Of a stretch of 64,000 bases of DNA, positions 14,301-26,244 are shown one piece after another. Made by a program: the position numbers and the translations under genes. This DNA is from Cheilinus undulatus (Eukaryota; Chordata; Actinopteri; Labriformes; Labridae): the NCBI RefSeq assembly GCF_018320785.1, contig NC_054866.1, positions 11,249,385 to 11,313,384 of the forward strand. Direction: 5' to 3'. Position 1 is the stretch's first letter. The number at the start of each line of letters is the position of its first letter. Below the pieces are notes generated by a model. The model ran no database searches and was not told the origin of the DNA. It saw only the letters and a program-made list of their open reading frames with translations.

Positions 14301-17001
14301 AAAATAGTGTTAAACCGCGCTGTTCCCACAAGAAATCAACTCTTAACTCTGGTACCAACTACAAAGGGATCCCACTTTAACCATTTAGCCTGTGAATCAC
14401 AAGCATCCCTAGAGATAAATATATTTTTAACAAAAAAACTGCTGTTGTAGTCAGTCTTGTTTTTCATTTTCAGTACATCAGTGTGGGTAGAGGTAACAGA
14501 CCTTATCTCCACACAGCGATAAAGATACTGACAAATGGAAACAAAAATGTGTCACTGTGATGTCCAAATAGTGTGCACAAATGTAAAAAATGTTCAATCT
14601 CCTGGTTATACACATGTGATATGAATTTTTATTTAACCACCTTTTTACTGGTGGGCGGCTGAGTGAAGGTAAAAAAGGAAAAGAGTGTTCTCACAACACT
14701 GTGAGTCATGCTGTGATAGGGTGAGTCAGGAAAGCCTACTGCAGCGTTTACCACACAGCACCACTCTGACATATTGCAGTGAGGTGTGAGTTTGTCAACA
14801 TATCAACACTGACAGGTTTATCATGAATATTCAGACACCTCTCACACATACTAACCATCTTCCCATTTCAGTTTCATTCATTTAATATTTTCTCTCACTC
14901 CTATGACAGAGTCGTGAAGTCTCACCTCAAAGTCGATGAGCTGCAGATCGGCTATCAGGGTGCTGAGCAGGCCGCTGTTGTAGAGCTCCTGGGCGAGCTG
15001 GGCTACTGCTTCTGTTTGGGGCTCTTTCTCATTAGTCCCATACAGGATCTCCTTCATGGCCACCAGGCTTTTTGACACCTCCTCTGTAGCCTGAGTTGCA
15101 GAAACATAGTACATGCAGTTAGGGCTGCTCCAGTACGCATAAAAATCAAAACATCTGTATCACATGTATTTATGGATGTCCTTAGCAATTTAACAGTCTG
15201 AACATTTTGGAAAAATGTGTGATGAATGAAAATAAGTAAAAATAAAGGTAGCAAATATATACATAATAACAAAAGCATAAACTAAGATAGAGGTTTTGTA
15301 ACCCTACTGCAAAAATATAACAACAAAAACTCTGAAACATTCACCATTAATGACAAAAAGGACAAATAAGTGCAACACGGCATGCAGTAAAGCATTTGCT
15401 TAGTCAAGCCAAAATCATAAGTCAACTTCTGACTGTCCAGCACTACAGTTATAGCAGGATGATGCAGCTAAAATATTAACCAGTGGGTCTGTAGAAGCCA
15501 CACACCTAAATAGTTAAACCTTAGTAAATTTACTGTATTATTTTACTTTTAAGTACAGATAACAGAACTGGTTAAAATAAATGTGAGACAGTAAGTAAAG
15601 CACTTTCCAAGTAAAAAGTAAACTAGTCTGATGCTTTTGCTAAACACAGGATGCCAGTCTGTATTGGGAGCTTAGCAGCAATCAGCAATTTTTAGTTCTT
15701 CTTTTGTGTCTGTCATTTAAAAGTAGACCTCTGCTGATAATATCAGCAGAGGTCTACTTCTCTCCAAACCAAAGGCAAACTGATTAAAACCAGCAAGGAG
15801 CATCTTGTACAACATTAGTTAAGGGTTATGTTGGAAAATCCTCTGTGTTAAAGTATCATAAAGTGTCTGTTTGGGGCCAAGCTATTGGCCAAATTTCATA
15901 GGAATGGACCCAGAATGTCAAGTCAGTGAAAACAGATTGAAGTTCATTTCAGCTGTTTTTCCTCACAAAAAGAAGAAACAAGGAAATCCTTTTCTGCCAG
16001 GGGTGCAGGTCAAAAATTGCAGATAGATCGCAGTTAATGCCCTTTGATAAGCTGTTAGATGAGTCCATATCAAGTAGGGCTGGGCAATTAATCAAAAATG
16101 AAATTAAATCGCAATATGGCCTGATGCAATTTTCAAATTGCAGAAGTTGTAATATTTCTTTAACTTGAAACTTGTGTCAAAACACCAGTTTACAACTTAT
16201 TTTTGCAGCAGATATGTTATGCATTAAATATGCAATCATCTACAGGGAATCATACTTTTGTATGGTTTTCTTATTAAATATGAGAATGACATAAAAATCA
16301 TACCAACCTTCAATACATCCATTCCTATTGTGTTCGTTGGTAAAAAACATAATATAATGAACTCAAAAAATAATCGCATATCAAATTGCAATTGCAATAC
16401 TGGGGGAAAAAAAATTGCAATTACATTTTTTTCCCCAAATTGTTCAGCCTTAATATCAACGGATATCTTTGTAATATCCTTAGCACGTAAATATTATAAA
16501 AATCTTCTAATGAACAAGATGTATGTTTTTACAACTAATGCATTTCGAACGTTATAAGTTTATGCCATCAACAACCTTTAAAAAGTTTCTGTTTCAGTAT
16601 TGTTTTGTCCTCCAGCCCTAGAATAATAATAAAAAAAAACATTTAAAGAAACATTTCAAGCTGTTCCTAGCTTGGGAAAAATGCACTTTTATGTATACAT
16701 GTTTATCTGTAACTTGCTTTGCCCTGTAAAGCACTTTGGTTGGCTCACGCTTTTTTAATTTGTGCTATCTAGATTAAATTTGACTTTGACTTTAACCTTA
16801 ATGGATTTTATGTGGACATTTCAGGGTGGGAGAAGAACCTTAAACATCCATTTAACACTAATAATCAAACTACATGGATCACTCTACCTTCTCTGCCTTT
16901 TTGTCTGAAATGTCGTGCTTCTCAAGCACTGTCATGCTGTCCTTAAGGTTCTTGACGATGTCCGCCGGTGACTTGTGGGACTTGCCAAAGGGGAAAGGCA
17001 T
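2361..17001 (-). CDS. cab39: Calcium-binding protein 39 (MO25 alpha), complete
   Basis: CAB39/MO25 is a cytosolic armadillo-like helical-repeat scaffold. It binds the pseudokinase STRAD to lock LKB1 (STK11) in its active state and also stimulates Ste20-type kinases such as STK24/25 and OSR1. Eight coding exons in transcript order: 17001-16888, 15090-14926, 12174-12056, 7875-7707, 7285-7226, 6634-6569, 2777-2634, 2549-2361. All junctions are GT/AG and the frame is kept throughout. The sum is 341 codons plus TGA, exactly the length of human CAB39. The N-terminus is [24 protein letters not shown]; central blocks include [16 protein letters not shown] and [20 protein letters not shown] sequences; the C-terminus is [13 protein letters not shown]. 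That ending favours CAB39 over CAB39L, as does linkage with hes6 and per2. The start is the ATG preceding PFPFGK, with a 5'UTR piece (17002-17043) in the same exon. Introns carry many transposons. No break is seen. Confidence 0.95.
4337..5440. mobile_element. Old non-autonomous hAT-type element, interrupted
   Basis: The ends read CAAAGGTGGACAG on the left and TTTCGACCCCTG on the right, a decayed form of the inverted repeat of the intact relative at 51986-52380. The interior has the same ACTCAAGTAAAAGT-type motifs. The copy is split by a second hAT-like element at 4366-4902. No clear target duplication survives around this copy. Non-coding; lies in a cab39 intron. Confidence 0.55.
4366..4902. 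mobile_element. Non-autonomous hAT-type element, copy 1 of family GGGCTGGGCAAT
   Basis: It begins TAGGGCTGGGCAATTAATCG and ends AAATTGTTCAGCCCTA, imperfect terminal inverted repeats. The flanking octamers ATCATACT and ATTGTGCT agree at five of eight positions, with transitions elsewhere, consistent with an aged 8-bp hAT target duplication. A sister copy is at 16075-16452. No transposase is present. It has inserted into the older element 4337-5440. Confidence 0.65.
5741..6175. mobile_element. Non-autonomous hAT-type element with perfect 8-bp target duplication
   Basis: Starts CAAGGATATTATAG and ends CTATTATAACCTTG, short terminal inverted repeats. It is flanked on both sides by GATGGGAC (5733-5740 and 6176-6183), a perfect 8-bp duplication typical of hAT transposition. 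The interior is rich in AACTAAAACTAA. A second copy is in hes6 intron 3 (39751-40287). No coding capacity. Confidence 0.75.
6424..6436 (+). promoter_or_regulatory. CTCF-like core motif
   Basis: CCACTAGATGGCG closely matches the vertebrate CTCF core. It sits in a cab39 intron near exon 6569-6634. Motif match only; such motifs are also spread by fish repeats. Confidence 0.35.
7501..7515 (+). promoter_or_regulatory. CTCF-like core motif
   Basis: CCACCAGGGGGCTCT differs from the consensus CTCF core by one base. It lies in the cab39 intron between exons 7226-7285 and 7707-7875, in the same orientation as the motif at 6424. Binding is not shown. Confidence 0.4.
9755..10400 (-). mobile_element. L1-type LINE reverse transcriptase remnant
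   Basis: Read on the minus strand, three motifs occur in the right order. DQ-x-GFI-like residues are at 10397-10380, LDSEDGFD (the catalytic LDAEKAFD motif A of L1 reverse transcriptase) at 10292-10268, and [14 protein letters not shown] at 9801-9760. Stops and frameshifts occur between them, and the last gap is longer than in intact L1 elements, so this is a decayed copy with extra sequence inside. It lies in a cab39 intron. The outer limits are uncertain. Confidence 0.65.
11225..11790. repeat. Degenerate GTAATTACC-rich repeat
   Basis: About 560 bp with recurrent variants of AGTAATTAC, AGTAATTTTATAG and AATTACCACAGAATT in both orientations. It looks like a decayed dispersed or tandem repeat inside a cab39 intron. 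I cannot name the family and the borders are approximate. Confidence 0.4.
12663..13977 (-). pseudogene. Decayed Tc1/mariner transposase with replaced middle
   Basis: The minus-strand ATG at 13977 starts a frame reading [20 protein letters not shown], the N-terminal DNA-binding part of a Tc1-like transposase, with [17 protein letters not shown] further on. The C-terminal part (about 12856-12663) reads [11 protein letters not shown] and SNLEKLDRF, the usual Tc1 tail. Between them, roughly 12905-13545 is unrelated DNA where the catalytic centre should be. Frameshifts and stops are present. The gene is dead. It lies in a cab39 intron. Confidence 0.75.
12905..13545. mobile_element. Unclassified insertion inside the Tc1 copy
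   Basis: The Tc1 reading context stops near 12900 and resumes near 13550. The intervening 640 bp is more GC-rich than its surroundings and holds ACATGACGTAACTG and GGGCGTAACCATCTGC. Its right part shows GCTTTGCAAGATGG and CCATCTGCTTTGCAAGG in opposite sense. It is either an inserted non-autonomous element or a replacement; no clear terminal repeats were found. Confidence 0.4.
15721..15759. repeat. Perfect 39-bp palindrome
   Basis: Two 19-bp arms, AAGTAGACCTCTGCTGATA and its exact reverse complement, are separated by a single A at 15740. Both arms are error-free, so it can fold into a near-loopless hairpin. It lies in the cab39 intron between exons 14926-15090 and 16888-17043. Function unknown. 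Confidence 0.85.
16075..16452. mobile_element. Non-autonomous hAT-type element, copy 2 of family GGGCTGGGCAAT
   Basis: Begins TAGGGCTGGGCAATTAATC and ends AAATTGTTCAGCCTTA, and aligns along its length with the element at 4366-4902. The flanking octamers ATATCAAG and ATATCAAC match at seven of eight positions, a good hAT-type target duplication. No coding capacity. In a cab39 intron. Confidence 0.7.
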
Positions 17002-17043
17002 GGCGGAGCGTTACCACGAGCAACCAGGCAGCGGACTGTCCAC
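17002..17043 (-). other. cab39: cab39 5'UTR portion of the first coding exon
   Basis: On the minus strand, CTTCCCATAG ends at the acceptor (17044-17045) and the exon continues 42 bases to the ATG at 17001. An upstream non-coding exon is therefore expected. Confidence 0.6.
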
Positions 17044-17708
17044 CTATGGGAAGGAAATATAAATCTGGATCAGAACATGTAAAAACGAGGAAAGGAACTT
17101 TAAGATTGTACCAACAAATGTATAGAAAAGGGATGTGATTGGCTACACCATAAATAATAATAAGTCAGCTAATGAATGACCAAAAAACACAATGTTCAAG
17201 TCCATCCAGGATATTTTTTCTACATGACACTATGCTCAATTTTGAGATTTTAATTGTGAGAAGAAAGAGTAAAGACGGGATCACTCATGACTAACAAATA
17301 GCCTAATGCAAAAGTAAAGGGACAGTTGTTTCACCACAGGATAAATTTCATGACTCAAAATAACTTTGAAACCAGTTTCAGTAATGTTTTTCTTCAGCAA
17401 GACTAGGATACACAACAGTGGAATATGCTGGTATTTACATGTTCATTTTAGTGGATACAGACATCTATACTGATATATGAATGTAGTTCAGACCTAAAAC
17501 TTCCGTCATTTAGGCTTAATCATGTCTTTTACGTCTGAGGATGTACAAAGAAAACACATTTCAGTTTTTAGAAAATATGATAGAGTTTCAGGAATAAAGA
17601 TGAACATAGGTTTTCTTTGTCTTGCCTGGAACTCTATAACCTTACACATGGTTGATACTTACAGCTGGTATATTAGATGTACATTGTAGAAAAGATGTTC
17701 ATATCTGC

Positions 17709-18387
17709 TAGGGATGTCCGATATTATCGGCTGATAATAGCATAAAAATGCTATTATCGGCTTTTCATTAAAAAATTAAGAAAAAAAAAAAATTATTTAA
17801 AAAAACTTTTACCCTGAGTTTAGATCAGCCAACATTTTTACTCCTTTGTTTACAATTACTAGTACTACTCTAGTCTGGACTGAAGCTGTTTGCCTTCAAT
17901 GTTTTTGTTGTAGTTTTGCCATTTGTGAAGAAGTCAAAACTAAGTATTTTGCCCTGGTTGTAGTGGCCAGGTATTGTCAGGATTATCTCAGGGAGAGCAT
18001 GATCCAAGCTGTTGTTTGAAGCATGTAAAAAAATTAGAAAAAAGAAGCACTTGTCTTTTATAATAAATATGGCAGTGCCATGTTGGCACTTTTCTCCATG
18101 ACTTAAGTTGGAAGTTGTTTCTCATTTTTGCACAGGGAAATCAGATGTTTGCATTTGAAAGCCTTGTTGTTACATTTATAAATGCATCCAGTGGGGCATC
18201 ACAATAAAGTGACTAAATTAAACATAATGTGTTAATTTCACAACAGGGTATATGTGATGTTGCTACCTTACATTAGTTTTGGTGGAAAAAACCCCGTATA
18301 TTATCGGTATCAGTTTATATCGGTATCGGGAATTAAGAGTTGGGCAATATCGGTTATCGGTAAAAAAGCCAATATCGGACATCCCTA
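17709..18387. mobile_element. Non-autonomous hAT-type element, family TAGGGATGTCCGATA
   Basis: The ends are TAGGGATGTCCGATATTATC and its near-complement ATATCGGACATCCCTA. The element is flanked by the exact 8-bp duplication ATATCTGC (17701-17708 and 18388-18395). A subterminal hairpin built from GATAATAGCAT and ATGCTATTATC lies at about 17734-17758, and several TATCGGTATC motifs occur near the right end. It is 679 bp long with no transposase. It lies in the inferred cab39 5' intron. Confidence 0.85.
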
Positions 18388-18952
18388 ATATCTGCTGACA
18401 CCAATATGCTGATAATATTGTGCATTCCTAGACAACATAACCATGCTAGTGAAACATCCCACACACAATACAAGACATAGGATCATCGCCCTCTGTATCT
18501 GAAATCAAGCTCTTTGGCTTTTCCTTTGATTTCGATCCCTATTAAAGAGTATTACCACCAATTAACACTGAGAGCAAAGCAGTTTCTTCTGTAGAGCTTA
18601 ACCCCAAAAAAGGTACTACTGGTTGGCCAACTTTCCACGACTGGAGCCCATTTTTCTGTCATATTACTCTGCCATACTCAACTTGAGCAAAGCTTGTTTT
18701 ATGACATTCACCTTTTAAGTACACTTAAGATATCAAGTTCCACTTTCAACTGCAAAAATTTGCCTTTAATAAATACAAAAACAAGACAATTGTGATTTAA
18801 CAGTTTCTGTGCCACATGCTGTTATGCTTGTTTTGTCCATTAATTTGGTCATGTGGCAAAAGTTTCAGTGTTTGTTGGGAATTTTTGAAAGTAATGAAAG
18901 TCATTCTTTTGTCTATTCATTTTCATTATAAATGAGTATTTTACATATTAAT

Positions 18953-19363
18953 TAGGGATGCACAATATTATCGGTATGAATCAGTATTGGCAGATATTAG
19001 CTTAAGAAGTAAATGATCATTATCGGCAGATATGAAAATTTCTACCTATATTTACAACCTATATTTTGGCAATAAAAATCTGTCTACATCAGTTACATAT
19101 TGGTCATATGAACAAATAAGTTAGTGGAGATATAAGCTGGACCAGCAGACCTATGTCAGCTGAAATCTGTCTCTTCATTTATCTTAATTCCTTATACTTT
19201 AAAGTGTGAAACTTGCTAATCTGTTCTACCGCAACTTTAAATTGTATGTTTCAATGACTGTGTTTTAGCCCTTAACTACAGTTAAATATCAGTATCAGTG
19301 TTGGTAAAAATTAATTTTAAATTTTAATCTAAATTTCAGCATATCCAATACCTTGCATCTCTA
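18953..19363. mobile_element. Non-autonomous hAT-type element related to TAGGGATG family
   Basis: Begins TAGGGATGCACAATATTATC and ends CCTTGCATCTCTA. The flanks ATATTAAT and ATATTTAT match at seven of eight positions. It resembles 17709-18387 in its first bases but differs inside. No coding capacity. Confidence 0.65.
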
Positions 19364-21868
19364 ATATTTATGTTTTAGCCACTCACTGATATTCATTTAT
19401 TGCTTGTTTTACAGTATTTAAGTTTGCTGAATCACAAAGCACTCATGTTAAATAATTACTTGTGATTTTTTTCCATAACTGAGTAGTCTTACATGAATAA
19501 ATGCACCATTAGCTCCAAACTATTGTGGCAGCTAGCACTGTGTCCAAAGGAAGGATGTAGCTTCCCCAATAAGGAACCAGTTGCAGTGTTAATTGCCAAT
19601 GACATGTCAATTTAACTGGTACATTTTTTTAAAAATGTGATTTAGTTCTGACCTCGTTCTTCATTTTGCATCATAAAATCTCAATTCTTCAGTTGCTGGT
19701 TAATGATTAACCATGTAGTGTTTGCTGTGACATAGGCCATGACACAGCCCCAGACCTTTGTAAGACCTACGCCCTGAATGCTGACTAAAAAAGATTTAAG
19801 ATATAACATTCAAACACTGTGACTAATACAGTAATTTTATTACGTCAAGACACTTTTGGGTCCCCTTCAATGACCCTAACATAGGATAACAAGACAACAA
19901 AATACAAAACAGACAGACACAAAGTCACGGGGGATGGAACTGACAGATGTCACATCCATATCTCACTTGTGCTCTCATCTAACTACGTTACACAACAAGA
20001 ATCCTTATCAGCACGACCCACCCAAGAACCTCACATATCATATGGGGCAAAAGTTTTCTAAACAAGTGTACATGACGTATAGTAAACACACAAGCAGCCC
20101 AAATGTACTTTTCACCCATGAAGTGGTCAGGCTGGATGAAAACACTCCAGATTACCACCACCTAAAATGCAGATTCAACCTTAATCAAAGTGTAATCATA
20201 TAAATGAGTGTAATTTAAGATTTTTAAAAACTGTTACACATCCTCACTCATTAAAAGGTGGACACTGAAGTGGTATAACACCGACCTGTCGTTCAGATAG
20301 GATCCTCTAAACTCTGAACACAAACTCTGGAGCAGTCACTCTTCCTCGTATATCTTGGCAAGCAGTCTACATTTAGAAAGCAGAGCTGAGGCCAGGAATA
20401 TAGCAGCACTGAAGTGGGAGGTGCTGTCCACCATTCATCTATGATGTGTCATGTGTGACATAAAACTTCTCTGGGTTCACTGGTGACCCATGCACTCACC
20501 TAAGTTGTGCTTCCTTACATGTTTATAAATCTAGACACACCTCGACTTCGCCAGGTGGCCAAATCCGTCTTTGGCACGAGTTAATGCTCGTTAATGTAGC
20601 CAGCAGGCAGCAGCAGGACCGCCTCTGTACTCCTGACCTGCTTCGGTGTCAGTGACGCAAATAGGGTGGAAACACATATGGCAGGTTCGCAATCAGCTGG
20701 TCACCCACAATGACTCCTTTTCTAGTCAGGCATCGTGTGCTAGAGTGATGTTAGGCCAATAAACATCACAGACCTGCGGGTCTGACTTCTCCACAACCTG
20801 TCCCAGCATGGCCAAGACAAGAGTGAAGAAAGTCCAAACGGCAGCGTACTCTTTTAAGAGGAGTTACGGTAATATTAGGACATATCACACATATCTTCAA
20901 CAGAGGAAAGTGAACTGTAGTAACCCTCCAGAAACAAACAAAAGAGTGTCTGAAGACAGCTCTACCGATAACGTCACCCCCACCCTTCAGTCCAGACAGC
21001 GGCAGATGCTCTGCTATCATCTGGCAGTATAAGCTAGCGAGCAGCTTGCTAATGCCAGTCTTATCACCTCTATGGCTTATTTACATGTCTCACAAACTAT
21101 TTCAAATCTCCCCTACTAGCTTTTGCATCTAATGCTTGAATTAGCGAGACTTAACAAATTCAGACAAGTTTCAAATTCGTGGCCCAGCAAGCACTGCAAC
21201 ATGAAGCTGACAGTGAGCACCGCCCCTCTCTGTTATCCATGCCTGCTTTGTGATGATGTGAAGCCTGCCAACTTTGCTCAAGACGGACACTTGCTCCTTG
21301 CTTTATCCTTCAAATTTATTTTAAGCCGCTCCTGGATGAGCATTTCTTCTACCTGAACCTTAACTGCTAACTTTCACCTGCTTGATAACATTAGCTAACG
21401 TGGCCTATAGAGTTTCAATCACTGTACACCAAACAACAGTGCTACTACTGGCTCTCTTGTTCAACTGTTTGTTGTCGGCACACTGCACGACACTGGCAGA
21501 CCTGAAGCAAATCTAACCAAAAATCTCATGCTGCTTTAGCTTTGTGTTAAACGACAAAATGTTTAGAAAGTAACGTTAATAAACAGTAATCAGTTTTACA
21601 CCGTGCGCTAACTGGTAACGTCAGTTAGCGGGCTAACTTAGCATAACGTTAGCCAGGCCTTGCAGTGGCTCCTCGCTTTGTACTGTTGAAGCCCATGCCT
21701 GATTTAAATACAGGGTAAATTGCAGGATACGTCCTAATAAATAGTTTCTACTCACTGTGGAGTTTCCTGTTATCAAATATTAGAAAATGTGGTCACTCGC
21801 TAGCTTTATTGGCTAAGGTGTGCTAGCTTTTCACACTATATAAATTCATAACATGACAGATACAATAC
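19364..21868. other. Inferred 5' intron of cab39
   Basis: No coding exon or named repeat was recognised. From about 20.3 kb onward the sequence becomes richer in GC and holds many GCTAAC/GTTAGC motifs typical of fish promoter-proximal DNA. If the first exon call at 21869 is right, this is the 5' part of the cab39 first intron. Confidence 0.35.
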
Positions 21869-22160
21869 CTTGTGAACGGCGTTTTCACGAGTTCCTCCCG
21901 ATAAATCAAGACAGTAAACGGCAACTCAGGTGCTCCGTGTACCAGTAACACTCTGGCTGTCCTTGTCCGTCGCCTCCCCTTGTTTATCACTGTATCGTTA
22001 GTTAGTTAGCGGCCCCGTTTCCTAGTTCTCTGCCTCAGTCTGACTGCTATCACTAGCTGGTATCGGAGGCAGCAGAGCTGTTATCATTGCAGCAGCCTTT
22101 GTCGCCCCCTGTAGACTTCTCTTGTCACTGCAAGTGGAGGTTGAACAGCGCGAGGATGTT
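21869..22160 (-). promoter_or_regulatory. cab39: Probable cab39 non-coding first exon and promoter
   Basis: On the minus strand, GCCGTTCACAAG is followed by GTATTGTATC, a plausible donor at 21868/21869. The sequence above it (21900-22160) is GC-richer, has CpGs and no TATA box, and no other gene is nearby. This fits a housekeeping CpG-type promoter with the first exon splicing to the acceptor at 17044. The start site cannot be placed from sequence. Inference from position, donor and composition. Confidence 0.45.
22103..22115 (-). promoter_or_regulatory. CTCF-like core motif at the cab39 promoter
   Basis: The minus strand reads TCTACAGGGGGCG, matching the AGGGGGC core of the CTCF site. It lies at the upstream edge of the proposed cab39 promoter. 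Binding is not shown. Confidence 0.35.
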
Positions 22161-22295
22161 CAGTGTCCGTGGGAGGGCGCGCTCAGCCCACTGACGAATC
22201 ACCTGACGACGTGGGATTGCACATGATGCTTCTCAATGTAAGTAGTGCGTAAAAATTAAGGCATCCTTGCACAAGCTTACAGGACTGGAAAGAGT

Positions 22296-22610
22296 AAAAA
22301 AAAAAAAAAAAAATCTTGTATTCCAGCAAAAATTCAATTACTTTGAAACTTACTCAAGTAAAAGTGGAATTACTGCTCCATAAATCTATTCAAGTTTGAG
22401 TAGATGATTCAAGTAAAGTGAAAATACTCATGTGTATAAAAGGTCAAAATGTAATGTCCTCAAATGTACCTTTGCCTTTTAGTTTTTATTATCTGTGCTT
22501 TTAACTGATGTAGAATACAGTTAAGTGCAATACTTCCCTGAAAATATAGGCTACTTAAGTGAAGTAGTACTTGTAGTCATTGGTTACACTAGAAAAATAC
22601 CCAAAACTGC
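22296..22610. repeat. Poly-A run and remnant of CTCAAGTAAAAGT-type repeat
   Basis: A run of 18 A (22296-22313) is followed by TTACTCAAGTAAAAGTGGAA and further motifs shared with the hAT-type elements at 4337-5440 and 51986-52380. No clean ends were found, so it is a fragment. Confidence 0.4.
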
Positions 22611-22837
22611 CAACCTTACAGTCTTTTGACATAAAAAAAAAAGTTGATGTAATTACACTTTGATTTTTTTTTTTTTCCAGAGGACAAGGATATCTTTTAT
22701 TAATCAGTCAAGGTGAAATTCATAACAGCTGCATAAGCAGATACTGTAAGGAATTCGTGGAGCAAAAAAAAGCAATCAAATCCAGATTCTTAACAGCATA
22801 TAGTCGCTCATACCTAATCCTACACTTCTCATAGTTT

Positions 22838-23580
22838 ATGATGCAGATAATGACTTCCTTCTTGCAGTATATTCTGGAAATTGGACTTCTGTTCTGCATC
22901 CAACACCATTTATCATGTTATATTAATGAGTTGCCCAGGCTTTATTCTTCTCACTTTATACATGTTACCACAAATGAAGACAGCAGCACATCTCATATTG
23001 CTGTTACGCTGACAACACTCAGCTTTAACTCCCAATCATACAAAACCATTTATCTGATCTTACATCTCTTTTAGCCATAAGATATAAAAGCATGAATTGT
23101 CCTCATTGTCCTACAACTAAACAACAGCAAACATAAGCTGAATGTTTTAAGCTTTCATGGCTAGATTATTGCAGTTCCCTGTATTTCTAGATCAGTCAGT
23201 CATCTATTTCCCCCTTTCAGCTGGTACAAAATAATGAAGCCAGGTTGTTGACAAGATACATGACGCTGGATCATATAAGCCCAGTTATAGCCTCCCTACA
23301 CTCCCAGTTCACTGAAGAATTATTTTAAGATTGTATTGTTTGTTTTTAAAGCTCTGAATGTACTAGTCCAAACCTTATAGCTGACCTCATGACCCCTTAC
23401 ATGGACCCTTCACAGCTGCAGATATGGCCTTATGGTCGTCTCCTGCTCTAATCATAACCTAAAAGCTGACTGTGCTCTCAGTCATGGCCTCTAACTGTAG
23501 AACATCCTTTCTTTCACAATCACAAGTGCCCCCTCTACTGACTCTTTTAGGTTATGCCTCAAGACATACAATTCTTTTAT
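22838..23580 (+). mobile_element. L2-type LINE reverse transcriptase remnant
   Basis: Plus-strand reading gives LFFSLYMLP-like residues near 22940 and then, after a deletion, FQLVQNNEARLLTRYMTLDH and SPVIASLHSQFT around 23215-23320. These match the C-terminal ORF2 region of L2-clade LINEs, where QLVQNAAARLLT-type blocks follow the reverse transcriptase. Stops and gaps are frequent. A dead, truncated copy upstream of her8. Confidence 0.6.
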
Positions 23581-23879
23581 ATGCTCACATCTGATTTCCC
23601 AGCACAGTATTGTCTTATTCCTCTTCTCTGTTTTTTTTATCTCATTTGTATTGCTAATTAAGTAAGTAAGTAAGCATTTTTCCCTTCATTTTAGAGCTCT
23701 TCAGCCAGCAGCCGCCATTTTAAAATTTGCTTTTTGACTTGGCTTGACTATATCAGAGTACTGTAGTAAATATGTAAAATGTCAATCAAAACAATACAGT
23801 GATTTGAAAATCCTTTTAAGCTACAGTGCTTTTGCAATAACTGGTGATGAGTCTTTCTCATCACTGTGGAAGAATTTTG

Positions 23880-24813
<934 letters not shown>

Positions 24814-24840
24814 TGTTGTCCACTTGGTTTAAAGACTGCA

Positions 24841-25240
24841 TCAGCAAAGTGTCCAACAGTTTATGAACAACATTCCTCACAGAATTTCAAGATTTTACCA
24901 TCTACAGTCCATAATATCATCAAAAGCTTTAGAGAATCAAGAGAAATCTTTGCACATAAGGGGCAGGGCTGAAAACCAGCAGAAGAGCCTAAGGACCTGT
25001 GACCTTTGATCCCTCGGGCAGCACTGCACGAAAAACCGGCATCATTGTGTGATGGATATTATAACGTGGGTTTGGGGAAACTTCTGAAAACCATTGCCAG
25101 TTAACACAGTATGTCACTGCATCTATGAATGCAGGTTTTGACTGTACCATGCATGACTTCTCTGAGCCTGAGCTCATCTGACATGGACTGACCAATAAAG
25201 GAAAATAATAGACCTTTAAAATGGCCTCAATTGGAAGCAA
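24841..25240. mobile_element. Transposon fragment, probable front part of a Tc1/mariner-like element
   Basis: The text around GACCTTTGATCCCTCGGGCA and AAAACCATTGCCAGTTAACA is a familiar dispersed teleost DNA-transposon sequence, but the frame is broken. It may belong with the fragment at 26245-26630, which carries the back part of a similar transposase. Family assignment is from recollection of such sequence, not a search. Confidence 0.4.
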
Positions 25241-25969
25241 GCAATTGCATTAAAGTTATTTAAATCAAGTTAACAAGCTGCAACTCAAGTTACCCTCTGT
25301 AGAGATGGAAGGCCTACATCATATTGCCAGTTTTTTATTCAACTTTATTGATTAACAGAGTCTGGCAGTTACATTCATGAAATAACCACACTGCAAACAT
25401 TATGGACTAAGAAACATAAATAAAACACAGAAGAAGATGAGAGGTCTAAACAAAGACTATATTATGCATAGACCTATTTTAGAAGTAGATACAAGATGGT
25501 GCTACGTAGTTAATGTTGCTACATAAGTCAATCTGGCTACTTTAGCTTTAGCAACATGAGGTTTAGCAGTGTGAGCTTTAGCAAACATAACTAGAGCTAA
25601 CTTTGCTACATAGATAACATAGCTACATTTACATAGCTGTTTTGTTCACCTAGTTTTAGCAAAGCTTATGCAGCTAATGGAGCTACGCTTGCTGTGTTAG
25701 AATATTTTAATGGAGGATGAGCTTTTTTCCTGTAAGCAGACTGTTTACTTGGCTTGATTAAATATTTATTGATTATGTTTTGCATGTTCTTAACCTTTGG
25801 TATCCTAACCCTTACCTTAAACCTAAACAGAAGTTTAATCCAGTTTTATTTTGAAAGTTTTACAGTGTAATTCTGTTCTGCTAGAGACAGTGTCTCACAT
25901 GTGAAATGTCTGCAAGAGGGGCTGTCAGAGATGTACCGTCTGCAGCCAGACCCCTCTGGATTGTAATCC
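25241..25969. other. Spacer with GCTACATAG/GCTAAC-type repetition
   Basis: Between about 25490 and 25700 short variants of TAGCTTTAGCAACAT, GCTACATAG and AGAGCTAACTTTGC recur, a loose low-complexity tract. No gene or named element was recognised in the rest. Confidence 0.4.
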
Positions 25970-26240
25970 AACAGACTGTGGCTCTGTAGGTAGAGTCTGT
26001 CACTTACAATCAGAAGATTGTGGGTTTGATCCCCAGCTCCTGCAGTCACATGACAATGTGTTCTTGGGCACTTAACCCTGATTTGTTCCGACTGCTTTGT
26101 CTGTGGCGTGTAAATGGGTATGAGAGTGTGTGAATGGCATTCATTTGTGAGTGAAAGGGTGTGAAAGGGTAGGTGGGACCTGCGGTGTAAAAGAGTTGTC
26201 ACATGACTAGAAAAGCGTTATAGTCCATTTATCATTTACC
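25970..26240 (+). mobile_element. tRNA-derived SINE
   Basis: An A-box-like TGGCTCTGTAGGTAGAG (about 25978-25994) and a B box GGGTTTGATCCCC (26022-26034) lie at the spacing of an internal RNA polymerase III promoter. They are followed by a tRNA-unrelated body and the tail motif GTCCATTTATCATTTACC (ends 26240). Such a head, body and repeated-tail layout is usual for fish tRNA SINEs. Confidence 0.65.
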
Positions 26241-26244
26241 ACAA

